From positions 1-18,381 of the forward strand of contig JBAZPZ010000037.1 in NCBI GenBank assembly GCA_041645495.1: a stretch of DNA of 18,381 bases, written 5' to 3'. The position numbers and the translations under genes are program-made. Positions 1-6,201 of the stretch are shown here, piece by piece; within the stretch, counting starts at the first letter, position 1; every line of letters begins with the position of its first letter. Below the pieces are notes generated by a model. That model had not been told where the DNA came from and searched no databases. It saw only the letters and a list, made by a program, of their open reading frames with translations. This stretch comes from 0-14-0-20-45-22 sp041645495 (GTDB taxonomy: Bacteria; Fidelibacterota; UBA2242).

Positions 1-15
1 AAGTATTCTCACCAT
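1..15 (-). CDS. First five codons of a gene leaving the window, probably the istA-type transposase of the IS
   Basis: A minus-strand ATG at 15-13 is followed by GTG AGA ATA CTT (M-V-R-I-L) and then the window ends. The start is preceded by GAGGAG at 30-25 with a nine-base spacer, one of the best ribosome binding sites in the window. Its position just inside repeated terminal blocks suggests the first gene of an IS21-like element. Five residues cannot identify a protein, so the product is inferred from context only. Confidence 0.35.
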
Positions 16-119
16 AGCTTACCACTCCTCAGAGGATTCTTCTTTTTCTTTAAATCACCTTTCTATGAATTTTTGGTACACTTTTTCGCGACCATAATTG
101 GTACAATTTACTACGACCA
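1..119 (-). mobile_element. End of an IS21-family-like insertion sequence, cut off by the window edge
   Basis: Read on the minus strand, this stretch begins with TG at 119 and contains two related 20-base blocks, TGGTCGTAGTAAATTGTACC (119 to 100) and TGGTCGCGAAAAAGTGTACC (94 to 75), offset by 25 bases and matching at 15 of 20 positions. After them comes a strong ribosome binding site (GAGGAG, 30-25) nine bases before an ATG at 15. Several repeated blocks inside a TG...CA terminus just ahead of the transposase gene are characteristic of IS21-family ends. Homology to the neighbouring GH89 gene starts exactly where this element would stop (120), which supports an insertion boundary at 119/120. 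The family assignment is inference, because almost none of the transposase is visible. Confidence 0.55.
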
Positions 120-1967
120 TTTACAACATTCAATTATACGGCTTCCTGGTGGGATTGGAATCGCTGGCAAAGGGAAATTGATTTTATGGCGCTTAACGGA
201 ATTAATATGCCTTTAGCTTTAACGGGACAAAATGCAGTATGGAGGCGGGTATATAAAAGCATGGGATTTACCGATAAAGATTTGGAAAAATTTTTTAGCG
301 GGCCTGCATATTTTAGCTGGTTTTGGATGGGAAACCTGGATGGTTACGGAGGACCGTTACCCAAAAGCTGGATGAAGAGTCACGAAGCTTTGCAGAAAAA
401 GATTCTTAAAAGAGAAAGAGAATTAGGAATGACGCCTGTTCTTCCTGCTTTTACAGGTCATGTCCCTCCATCATTTAAGGAAAGATTTCCTGAAACAAAG
501 TTGATAAAAACAAATTGGGTAGGTGGATTTAACGATGTGTATAGTGTAGATCCAACTGATTCGATGTTTACTTATATTGGGAAGAAGTTTATGGTTGAAC
601 AAACTAAAACTTATGGTACCAATCATCTTTATACAGCAGATACCTTTAATGAAAATTTACCACCCACCAATGACTCTACTTTCTTGAATGCTATCAGCAA
701 AAAAGTATATCAGTCAATGGCATGGGTAGATCCTAAAGCAGTATGGGTTATGCAGGGCTGGTTATTTTATAATCATGCTGATTTCTGGAAGCCTGCTCAA
801 ATCAAAGCGTTACTTAGTGCAGTTCCGGATGATAATATGATTATTCTTGATTTATGGAGCGAGTTAAATCCTGTGTGGAACAAAACCAGTGCTTATTACG
901 GAAAGCCGTGGATATGGTGCCTGCTGCATAATTTCGGCGGTAGGATTGACATGTTTGGCGACATGAAAAACATAGCAAGCAGCCCATCCAATACATTACA
1001 AGATTCTAAATCCGGTAACATGATGGGTTTAGGAATAACCGCGGAAGGCATTGAACAAAACCCGGCAGTATATGAATTGATGCTGGAAAATATTTGGCGG
1101 GATAAACCAATAGATCTGCACAAATGGTTAAAAGAATACATCGTCCGCCGTTACGGGAAGCAAAATGCCGAAGCTGACAAAGCCTGGGAAGTTTTATTAA
1201 AGACCGTTTATAGCATAGAGGCGTCACAAGGAAGAGAATCTACTATTACTGGGCGGCCTACATTTGATATGAACACAAACATAACTTTCACAGCTCTGCC
1301 TTCGCCTTACCAGGTTGAGGATTTATTACCGGCATGGGACGACTTTATAGCTGCGGCTAACGAACTGCAAAGCAGTGACGGATTTAAATATGATCTGGTA
1401 GATGTGTCGCGACAGGTATTAGCAAATTACGGTGATCTCTTGTATCAGAAATTCGCTGATGCATACAAGCAAAAAGATTTGGTAACCTTTAAAGAATCAA
1501 GCGATCAATTTTTAAGTCTCATCGATGACATGGATAGACTTCTGGCTACAAGAAAAGATTTTTTACTTGGCAGATGGTTGAACGAAGCGAAGAAGTGGGC
1601 AACGAATGGGAAGGAAAAAAGGCTATACGAGGGAAATGCAAGAGACCTAATAACATTATGGGGAGACAAGAACAGCTTCTTACATGAATATGCGTGTAAA
1701 CAATGGGCTGGCTTGTTAAAAGGATTCTATAAACCACGCTGGGCGCAATTTTTTCAATATGTAATTCATGTTATGGAACAGAAGAAGGAAATAGACCAAA
1801 ATACTATTGATACTAAAATGAAGGATTGGGAATGGAAATGGGTGAATAGCACTGAATCTTACTCTGATGTGCCTAAAGGCGATCCTATTGCTACTTCTAA
1901 GGAAATATATAAGAAATATTTTCCCATTATAAAAGAAGCCTTGGTGAATTCAAAAGCAAATAATTAA
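120..1967 (+). CDS. Alpha-N-acetylglucosaminidase, GH89, 5' part missing (probably interrupted by the IS)
   Basis: This is the catalytic and C-terminal part of a GH89 (NAGLU-type) exo-alpha-N-acetylglucosaminidase, which removes terminal alpha-linked GlcNAc from glycans or glycosaminoglycans. The reading frame is open from 120 (FTTFNYTASWWDW leading into MALNGIN at 186, the first ATG). Counting from that ATG, the family acid/base glutamate lies in DTFNE (E156) and the nucleophile in TAEGI (E287). Their 131-residue spacing agrees with the human enzyme (130). The C-terminus (KYFPIIKEAL) ends where family members end. Missing are the signal peptide, the small N-terminal domain and the start of the barrel, roughly 160-200 residues. 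The homology stops at the presumed IS boundary at 119/120, so the gene is probably dead; a shortened protein from 186 would be unlikely to fold. The DNA is much AT-richer than the genes after 2841, which fits recent acquisition. Confidence 0.88.
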   Translation, partial: FTTFNYTASWWDWNRWQREIDFMALNGINMPLALTGQNAVWRRVYKSMGFTDKDLEKFFSGPAYFSWFWMGNLDGYGGPLPKSWMKSHEALQKKILKRERELGMTPVLPAFTGHVPPSFKERFPETKLIKTNWVGGFNDVYSVDPTDSMFTYIGKKFMVEQTKTYGTNHLYTADTFNENLPPTNDSTFLNAISKKVYQSMAWVDPKAVWVMQGWLFYNHADFWKPAQIKALLSAVPDDNMIILDLWSELNPVWNKTSAYYGKPWIWCLLHNFGGRIDMFGDMKNIASSPSNTLQDSKSGNMMGLGITAEGIEQNPAVYELMLENIWRDKPIDLHKWLKEYIVRRYGKQNAEADKAWEVLLKTVYSIEASQGRESTITGRPTFDMNTNITFTALPSPYQVEDLLPAWDDFIAAANELQSSDGFKYDLVDVSRQVLANYGDLLYQKFADAYKQKDLVTFKESSDQFLSLIDDMDRLLATRKDFLLGRWLNEAKKWATNGKEKRLYEGNARDLITLWGDKNSFLHEYACKQWAGLLKGFYKPRWAQFFQYVIHVMEQKKEIDQNTIDTKMKDWEWKWVNSTESYSDVPKGDPIATSKEIYKKYFPIIKEALVNSKANN

Positions 1968-2079
1968 CTCACGCTACGTAACTCTCGGAAAATTGGAACA
2001 ATAAAGTAATGGAATTGGCCGGTTTTTTCCAATATGCCAATATCCATTATTCCGAAGGGTTGTTTCTGCGTAAGGTGAG
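1968..2079. mobile_element. MITE-like segment with imperfect terminal inverted repeats
   Basis: The segment starts CTCACGCTACG and ends CGTAAGGTGAG; one is the reverse complement of the other at 9 of 11 positions, and the match continues into the flanking TAA/TTA. The flanks TAATTAA (1961-1967) and TTATTAA (2080-2086) agree at 6 of 7 positions, like a worn target duplication. A short open stretch from ATG 2009 to TAA 2084 (25 residues, ending EGLFLRKVSY) has no recognised family. Size and layout resemble a small non-autonomous element, but no transposase or second copy is in the window, so this could be chance or a decayed gene end. Confidence 0.3.
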
Positions 2080-2086
2080 TTATTAA

Positions 2087-2182
2087 CTACTTAATCTGTT
2101 TGTCGTCTGGTTTTTTATCGGAGCTTTCCGGAGTTTTAATATCATCTTCATCTCTTAACGCTTTCTTAAACTCACGTATTCC
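2087..2182 (-). pseudogene. tatA: C-terminal fragment of a TatA-type twin-arginine translocase subunit
   Basis: Translating the minus strand from 2182 down to the TAG at 2087 gives GIREFKKALRDEDD followed by a charged, low-complexity tail ending KPDDKQIK. TatA/TatE proteins carry the motif GKGIREFKKA at the end of their amphipathic helix and then just such a polar tail. The membrane helix and the first half of the amphipathic helix are absent: a stop codon (TAA, 2185-2183) lies immediately before the glycine, and the sequence beyond belongs to the transposase remnant. The breakpoint is therefore at about 2183. The fragment is AT-rich like the GH89 gene beside it. It has no start and should not be functional. 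Confidence 0.6.
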
Positions 2183-2189
2183 TTAATTC

Positions 2190-2594
2190 GTGAATCTGTT
2201 CCCTAACAAATACAACCGTGGTGAAATTGTTGTTCGTAGAGACGCGATGCATCGCGTCTCTACCCATAAAACACAAATAAACCAAATAGACCAGATGAAC
2301 TGTACAAACCGCATAAACCAAAATATCCCGGATGCCCATAATATCCATATTCCATCAGAAATGAATACGGATACGGAATCGGAGAAATCCGCGCCGCAAT
2401 CGAAGAATTTGTCATCGGTCATTCGCGGATTCAAATCGGCGGTAACGACCCGTGCTCGGAAGATCGACAATGCCTTTGCCTGGCAACCGCGTTTCTACGA
2501 TCGAATCATTCGCAATGAGGATGAATTGAACCGCGTCCGTGAATATATCTTCAACAATCCGCAGAATTGGTTGAAGGACGAAAACAATCTATAG
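2190..2594 (+). pseudogene. 3' part of a REP-associated tyrosine transposase (RAYT, Y1/IS200-like)
   Basis: The second half of this 134-codon frame (GTG start at 2190) is a typical RAYT C-terminus: SVIRGFKSAVT, then FYDRIIRNEDELNRVREYI and FNNPQNW just before the end. RAYTs are single-strand HUH nucleases that process REP-type hairpins; the nucleophilic tyrosine lies in this C-terminal part (FYD or REYIFNNP, most likely the latter). The first half lacks the HUH motif (normally MPNHxH) and about 100 N-terminal residues, so the enzyme cannot be active as it stands. Residues RRDAMHRVST are encoded by a perfect 28-bp palindrome (2236-2263). The stretch between it and the conserved C-terminus, rich in N, Q and I, is low-complexity. 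It lies right against the tatA fragment. Confidence 0.68.
2236..2263. repeat. Perfect 28-bp palindrome (REP-like) inside the RAYT frame
   Basis: The half-site GTAGAGACGCGATG is followed directly by its exact reverse complement, with the centre between 2249 and 2250. A perfect palindrome of this length is far beyond chance. It is in frame with the transposase remnant, where it encodes RRDAMHRVST. RAYT enzymes act on palindromic REP sequences, so a link is plausible, but no second copy of this palindrome exists in the window. Confidence 0.8.
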
Positions 2595-2732
2595 ATTGAC
2601 ATATTCCGTTTCGTCATCTCCTCAGACCTGACGGCAGAACCATATCCGATACCCATCCATATTCTTTTTTCGTCTTCTTTCGTGTGTTTCGTGGTTAAAT
2701 CTTTCTTTCCCTTTTCCGTGTCCTGGAGTTTA

Positions 2733-2750
2733 TCCCGATACTATTCGGGA
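2733..2750. repeat. Short hairpin downstream of the RAYT remnant
   Basis: TCCCGA (2733-2738) pairs perfectly with TCGGGA (2745-2750) around a six-base loop. No T-run follows on either strand, so it is not a convincing intrinsic terminator. It lies just left of two stronger GC-rich hairpins and may belong to the same group of dispersed palindromes. Confidence 0.4.
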
Positions 2751-2758
2751 CGTGATCC

Positions 2759-2830
2759 CCCGCCCTTGGCGGGATTCCGCGGGCTTTTCTTATTTCGTCA
2801 TTTTTCCCCGCCGTTGGCGGGGTTCCGTGG
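2759..2830. repeat. Two near-identical GC-rich hairpin units (REP-like) at the 3' side of the dipeptidase gene
   Basis: Unit one (CCCGCC-CTT-GGCGGG, 2759-2773) and unit two (CCCCGCC-GTT-GGCGGGG, 2806-2822) share the stem, a three-base loop and a following TTCCGyGG. They are about 48 bases apart, in the same orientation, between the transposase remnant and the convergent dipeptidase gene, whose stop codon is 18 bases further right. The second stem could help end transcription of the dipeptidase, but on that strand it is followed by A rather than T, so a REP-type role is at least as likely. Confidence 0.5.
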
Positions 2831-2840
2831 TTAAGAGAAG

Positions 2841-3944
2841 TTACTCCGCGGCGGAAAGCACTTTCTTCCAGACGCGCATCAGATTTCCGCTCCAGATTTT
2901 TTCGATGTCTTTTTTGGAATACCCGCGCCGGACGAGTTCGCGTGTGACGTTTCCCATCTGACTCCCGTCGAAACAATCCCGCAGACCGCCGCCGCCATCG
3001 AAGTCCGTTCCAATCCCGACATGATCGATTCCGGCGACTTTGACAACGTGATCGATGTGGTCAACCAAATCTGAAACACTTGCTAACCGCGGCGGGAATT
3101 GAATGTCGATCGCATTGCGTTCATCGAATGCTTTCTCGCGTTCTTCGGGCGGGAGTGCTCCGACATTTGGATATTTTTCCTTATAGATTTTCAGCGCGGA
3201 ATCGCGTTCGGCGTACGGTTCCAGCATCTTGACATATTCGGTGTAAAAATTGATCTGAACGACGACGCCGTTTTTTGCCAACGCTTTCAGCATGGCGTCG
3301 TTCAAATTGCGCGGATTGTCGCAGACGGCGCGCGCACCGGAGTGAGAAGCGATAATAGGAACGCGACTAATTTTCAGTATGTCAAAAAAGGCTTGATCGG
3401 AAATATGCGAAACGTCGATCATCATGCCGACGCGGTTCATTTCGCGGACAACATCTTTTCCGAAGTCGCTCAAACCGCCGTGTTCGGTCGAGTCGTTGAC
3501 AGAATCGCAGATGTCGTTGTTTTTCATGTGGCAAAGCGTGATGTACCGAACGCCGCGACTGAAATAATCCCGAATTAGCGACAAATCCGTTCCGATGGCG
3601 TAACCGCTCGGCGTGCGTTCCTGTTGTTCAACATACGCCGCCATGAAAATCGCGTCCAATCCGCCCTCTTTCATGCGGATGAAATCGACTTTCCCGCCGC
3701 GCGAGTCGGGTCGATTCCTTCTTCCCAGATCGTTCGACGAACGCGCCAATAAAAGCGGCGTATCGGCGTGCGAGTCGATCGTCAGAATCGATTCATGAAT
3801 CTTTGCCGATTTCCGGTCGGCAATTTCGGGCGGGATTGTTTTCATGTTTGCGCATCCTGTTAAAAATAATCCGGAAAATACTGCGATTATTGGTAAAAGC
3901 GATCGCTTCGGGACTGAATTATCAGAAAAGATTTTTGCGATCAT
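2841..3944 (-). CDS. Lipoprotein membrane dipeptidase, peptidase family M19, with an apparent internal deletion
   Basis: M19 enzymes are two-zinc dipeptidases that cleave dipeptides. The start chosen is ATG 3944, which overlaps the tag stop codon (ATGA) and yields a lipoprotein signal peptide with lipobox LTGC (Cys31), so the protein should be anchored at the periplasmic or outer-membrane face. The longer frame to 4031 would place the signal internally. Zinc-site motifs are visible: DSHAD (H59, D61), DVSH (H180), ASHSGAR (H201) and GTDFDG (D314). Family members have about 50-60 residues between the EGGLDAIFMAAYV block and the IGTDLSLI block, including the helix before and the glutamate that bridges the two zinc ions (LEN/EGG). 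Here the blocks are joined directly through RTPSGYAIGTD (residues 110-120) and the glutamate is absent. The reading frame is otherwise intact. It may be catalytically impaired. Confidence 0.9.
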   Translation of the reverse strand: MIAKIFSDNSVPKRSLLPIIAVFSGLFLTGCANMKTIPPEIADRKSAKIHESILTIDSHADTPLLLARSSNDLGRRNRPDSRGGKVDFIRMKEGGLDAIFMAAYVEQQERTPSGYAIGTDLSLIRDYFSRGVRYITLCHMKNNDICDSVNDSTEHGGLSDFGKDVVREMNRVGMMIDVSHISDQAFFDILKISRVPIIASHSGARAVCDNPRNLNDAMLKALAKNGVVVQINFYTEYVKMLEPYAERDSALKIYKEKYPNVGALPPEEREKAFDERNAIDIQFPPRLASVSDLVDHIDHVVKVAGIDHVGIGTDFDGGGGLRDCFDGSQMGNVTRELVRRGYSKKDIEKIWSGNLMRVWKKVLSAAE

Positions 3945-4519
3945 CTGGAACACCCGGCGACTTCTTTCCAGCGGAAACAGGAAACGAGATGGTCGTTGAC
4001 TATTCCCGCCGCCTGCATGAATGAATAGCAAATCGTCGGACCGACGAACCGAAACCCGCTGGCTTTCAGTCCGGCGCTCATCCGTTCGGCTTCAGGAGAG
4101 GTGACCGGAATCTGTTTCTCTTCCGTCCAGTGGTTGGTAACAGTTTTTCCATCGGTGAATTGCCAGATGAACGCATCGAATGAGCCATGCGACTCGACGA
4201 TTTTCAGAAAAGCCCGGGCGTTGTCGATCGAAGCGTGGATTTTCAGTCGGTTGCGGATGATCCCGGCGTCATTTATTAGTCGTTCAAAATCTTTATCGCC
4301 AAAACGTGCAATCGCTTCGATATCGAAATCGGCAAACGCGCGCCGAAAATTTTCGCGCTTGCGGAGAATCGTTGACCAGCTAAGTCCTGCCTGAAAAGCG
4401 TCCAGCACCATAAATTCAAAGAGTTTCCGGTCGTCGTGAACCGGCGTTCCCCATTCGGTGCCGTGATAAGCGATCATGTCGGCATCCGCCTTCGGCCAAT
4501 AACAACGGGAGAGTTCCAT
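3941..4519 (-). CDS. tag: DNA-3-methyladenine glycosylase I
   Basis: TAG excises 3-methyladenine from alkylated DNA, starting base excision repair in the cytoplasm. The 192-residue length and full-length similarity to E. coli Tag are clear: RCYW at the start, AYHGTEWG, FQAGLSW, KREN, DAGIIRNRLKI and GFRFVGPTICYSFMQAAG. The zinc ligands known from E. coli (Cys4, His17, His175, Cys179) correspond to C6, H19, H177 and C181. The base-contacting Glu38 of E. coli aligns with Asp40 here, a conservative change. ATG 4519 is preferred over an in-frame TTG at 4534 because TTGAGGA gives a ribosome binding site nine bases before it. The last codons overlap the start of the dipeptidase by four bases, so the two are probably translationally coupled. 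Confidence 0.95.
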   Translation of the reverse strand: MELSRCYWPKADADMIAYHGTEWGTPVHDDRKLFEFMVLDAFQAGLSWSTILRKRENFRRAFADFDIEAIARFGDKDFERLINDAGIIRNRLKIHASIDNARAFLKIVESHGSFDAFIWQFTDGKTVTNHWTEEKQIPVTSPEAERMSAGLKASGFRFVGPTICYSFMQAAGIVNDHLVSCFRWKEVAGCSR

Positions 4520-4563
4520 GTATTTTTTCCTCAAATAATTCGTGATCCAAAGTCCGCATCAAG

Positions 4564-4590
4564 ATTATTGGAATTCTCAGAGAATTTCAA
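4564..4590 (-). promoter_or_regulatory. Putative tag promoter with a palindromic operator-like site
   Basis: On the minus strand TTGAAA (4590-4585) and AATAAT (4569-4564) are 15 bases apart, a short but usable spacing, about 45 bases before the tag start. A perfect inverted repeat, AATTCTC-A-GAGAATT (4572-4586), fills the spacer. A second perfect 12-bp palindrome, ATGAAATTTCAT, follows at 4592-4603. A repressor bound between the -35 and -10 would control tag; no regulator gene is present here. Confidence 0.3.
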
Positions 4591-4625
4591 GATGAAATTT
4601 CATGCCCAACCTAAAATTTCAGAAG

Positions 4626-4653
4626 TTGACATCCGAAATATGAATGATGTAAA
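4626..4653 (+). promoter_or_regulatory. Putative promoter of the rhodanese gene
   Basis: A perfect -35 hexamer TTGACA (4626-4631) is followed after 16 bases by TGTAAA (4648-4653, four of six matches to TATAAT). Transcription would begin near 4660, about 30 bases before the ATG at 4691, leaving room for the AGGAG ribosome binding site at 4682-4686. Confidence 0.45.
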
Positions 4654-4690
4654 TTCGGTCTGTCATGGAAACCGATTTGGTAGGAGAAAA

Positions 4691-5122
4691 ATGAATAAGA
4701 TTTTCACAGGTCGTATGTATCGATGGATTTTCGCTTTGTCCTTACTGGTTTTATCGGCGCTGAGCGGTTATTCGACGATGAAACCATGCTCGAACATTCT
4801 TCCAAACGAAGTGCAGACAACGATTCGCAACGACATCGGCAGAGGAAAGATCGTTCTACTCGACGTTCGCACGCCGGAAGAATTCAACGCCGGGCACATT
4901 TCCGGTGCGATCAACATGAATATCAAATCCGAATTTTTCGATATGCAGATCAACAAATTGGATAAGACGAAAACCTATATCGTCTATTGTCTGATGGGTG
5001 GTAGAAGCGCAAAGGCGATGGCTCTGATGAAAGAAAAGGGATTCACGAAAGTATTCAACCTTCAGGGCGGCATTCGGCAATGGCAGAAAGAGAACCGACC
5101 CGTCGTCAAGACAACAAAGTAA
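4691..5122 (+). CDS. Membrane-anchored or exported single-domain rhodanese
   Basis: Rhodaneses transfer sulfane sulfur through a persulfide on an active-site cysteine. The 143-residue protein has an N-terminal hydrophobic segment (residues 11-26) after a basic start, then one rhodanese domain: VLLDVRTPEEFNAGHISGAINM (55-76, quoted here only as the CH2A-type block), the active-site loop CLMGGRS with Cys100, and NLQGGIRQW near the end. It therefore acts in the periplasm or at the membrane. The end of the hydrophobic segment reads LSALSGYS; a cysteine in place of the tyrosine would make it a lipobox, so this may be a decayed lipoprotein leader. ATG 4691 is chosen because of the signal segment and AGGAG four bases upstream; the open frame upstream to 4436 overlaps tag and its promoter region. 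It is divergent from tag and convergent with the next gene, 27 bases away. Confidence 0.9.
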   Translation: MNKIFTGRMYRWIFALSLLVLSALSGYSTMKPCSNILPNEVQTTIRNDIGRGKIVLLDVRTPEEFNAGHISGAINMNIKSEFFDMQINKLDKTKTYIVYCLMGGRSAKAMALMKEKGFTKVFNLQGGIRQWQKENRPVVKTTK

Positions 5123-5149
5123 TCCGGATTTTGATAGGTTTCCGCTGAA

Positions 5150-6160
5150 CTATGTAAAATGTTTTCCGCATTTGCCGCAGAGAAAACCAGTAGGTTCTCC
5201 TTTGAGTTTTCGTTCCAATCGCTTGAATGATCTCAGATAGGCGCTTCCGGTGGAAATTCCGCAGGCGGGACAAACATTGGCAAGGAAGCGTCTATTTTCC
5301 TGATGATCGAAAAATATTTTGAGCAGGACGCCCGACTTACGGGTAACCATTTGTTCATTTTCGGAAAAATTCTCAGGACCGTGCAGGACGTCGCCGACTT
5401 CCATAAAAGCAAGATTCATCGGAGAACCGCACCGCCAACAGTGATCATCGACGACAAAAACCGTTTTGATGAACAGCGCGCCGCCGCATCCCGGGCAATG
5501 CTTTTTAAGACAGAATCGGACGGAAGTGGGATGAATTAAGGTGCTCTCTCCTAACGATTCCAGATCTTCCGCCGAACGAACTGTAAAAATTAGCAGAGGA
5601 ATATTCCGCTTTTCGCACGTTTCGAGAACTTCCGGTTCCGGGTCGTGCGTGACGGCAATTTCAATGGCGGCGGTCGGAACGGAATCGGCATTCAGCAAGA
5701 CAATATCCGGACGAATCGTGTCAATAGGCTTTTCCATTTCTATCGTGCTGACATTTTCGAGAAGATTCAGCCGATGCATATCCCGGCAGAGCGCGCATTT
5801 CCAGGTAATCGGCAGGGTTTCGTGAGATTTCAGAAGACCGATGATTTTTTCATAAATGAGTATCTTGGCGATTTGGTGAAGAACCGTTTCTGCCGAACAA
5901 TTCCCGCGGGAATGATGCGAAAAATGATGCCGGAGTTTTTTGCCTTTTCGCGCGATGACCGCCGTTTTACAGACGGGACAAACACATTGACAGGCAAGTC
6001 CGCGTTCTACCCGAGAAATGTGAATCAATCGTCCGTTCCGCTCGGCATACGGAACTTTTATCGCGCCGTCAGCGGGTTGAATTTCCGTAAGTTGTCTTCC
6101 GATTTTTTCGAGCCGAATATTATCGAGTACTTCCTTCAGGTTTTTCGGATGAATCTCCAC
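5150..6160 (-). CDS. CoiA-like protein with zinc ribbons and a PD-(D/E)xK-type nuclease core
   Basis: The N-terminal half resembles competence protein CoiA: CPVC (C61/C64) followed by RKGKKLRHHFSHH and a later cysteine (C88), then ETVLHQIAKILIYEKI, and a nuclease-like core RPDIVLL (D152) with AIEIAVTH (E167). In CoiA relatives these acidic residues form the PD-(D/E)xK centre; the usual lysine position is not a lysine here, which is common in the family. Unlike classical CoiA, more zinc-ribbon cysteine pairs follow: C122/C125, C222/C225 with C241/C244, and C297/C300 with C328/C331. The start is GTG 6160, because a stop codon lies four codons upstream; no clear ribosome binding site is visible. 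It lies 41 bases after the aldo/keto reductase on the same strand and may be co-transcribed. A DNA-processing or natural-transformation role is inference. Confidence 0.72.
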   Translation of the reverse strand: MEIHPKNLKEVLDNIRLEKIGRQLTEIQPADGAIKVPYAERNGRLIHISRVERGLACQCVCPVCKTAVIARKGKKLRHHFSHHSRGNCSAETVLHQIAKILIYEKIIGLLKSHETLPITWKCALCRDMHRLNLLENVSTIEMEKPIDTIRPDIVLLNADSVPTAAIEIAVTHDPEPEVLETCEKRNIPLLIFTVRSAEDLESLGESTLIHPTSVRFCLKKHCPGCGGALFIKTVFVVDDHCWRCGSPMNLAFMEVGDVLHGPENFSENEQMVTRKSGVLLKIFFDHQENRRFLANVCPACGISTGSAYLRSFKRLERKLKGEPTGFLCGKCGKHFT

Positions 6161-6201
6161 GAATGAAATTTAGTCAGGAATCCAAAAGAAAGAATGAAAA
6201 A

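Noticed and set aside
2695..2976. 93-codon minus-strand frame across the hairpin cluster
   Set aside because: It overlaps the end of the dipeptidase in another frame and its sequence is basic, low-complexity translation of the GC-rich hairpins.
3099..3578. 159-codon frame on the plus strand opposite the dipeptidase
   Set aside because: Antisense shadow of conserved M19 blocks, without a ribosome binding site or recognisable domain.
3945..4031. A longer N-terminus for the dipeptidase
   Set aside because: It would put the lipoprotein signal peptide 30 residues inside the protein and overlap tag by about 90 bases.
4436..4690. A longer N-terminus for the rhodanese
   Set aside because: The open frame overlaps tag on the other strand and runs through the promoter; the signal segment and ribosome binding site point to ATG 4691.
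5645..6166. 173-codon frame on the plus strand opposite the CoiA-like gene
   Set aside because: It is the antisense shadow of a gene with clear zinc-ribbon and nuclease motifs and shows no family features of its own.
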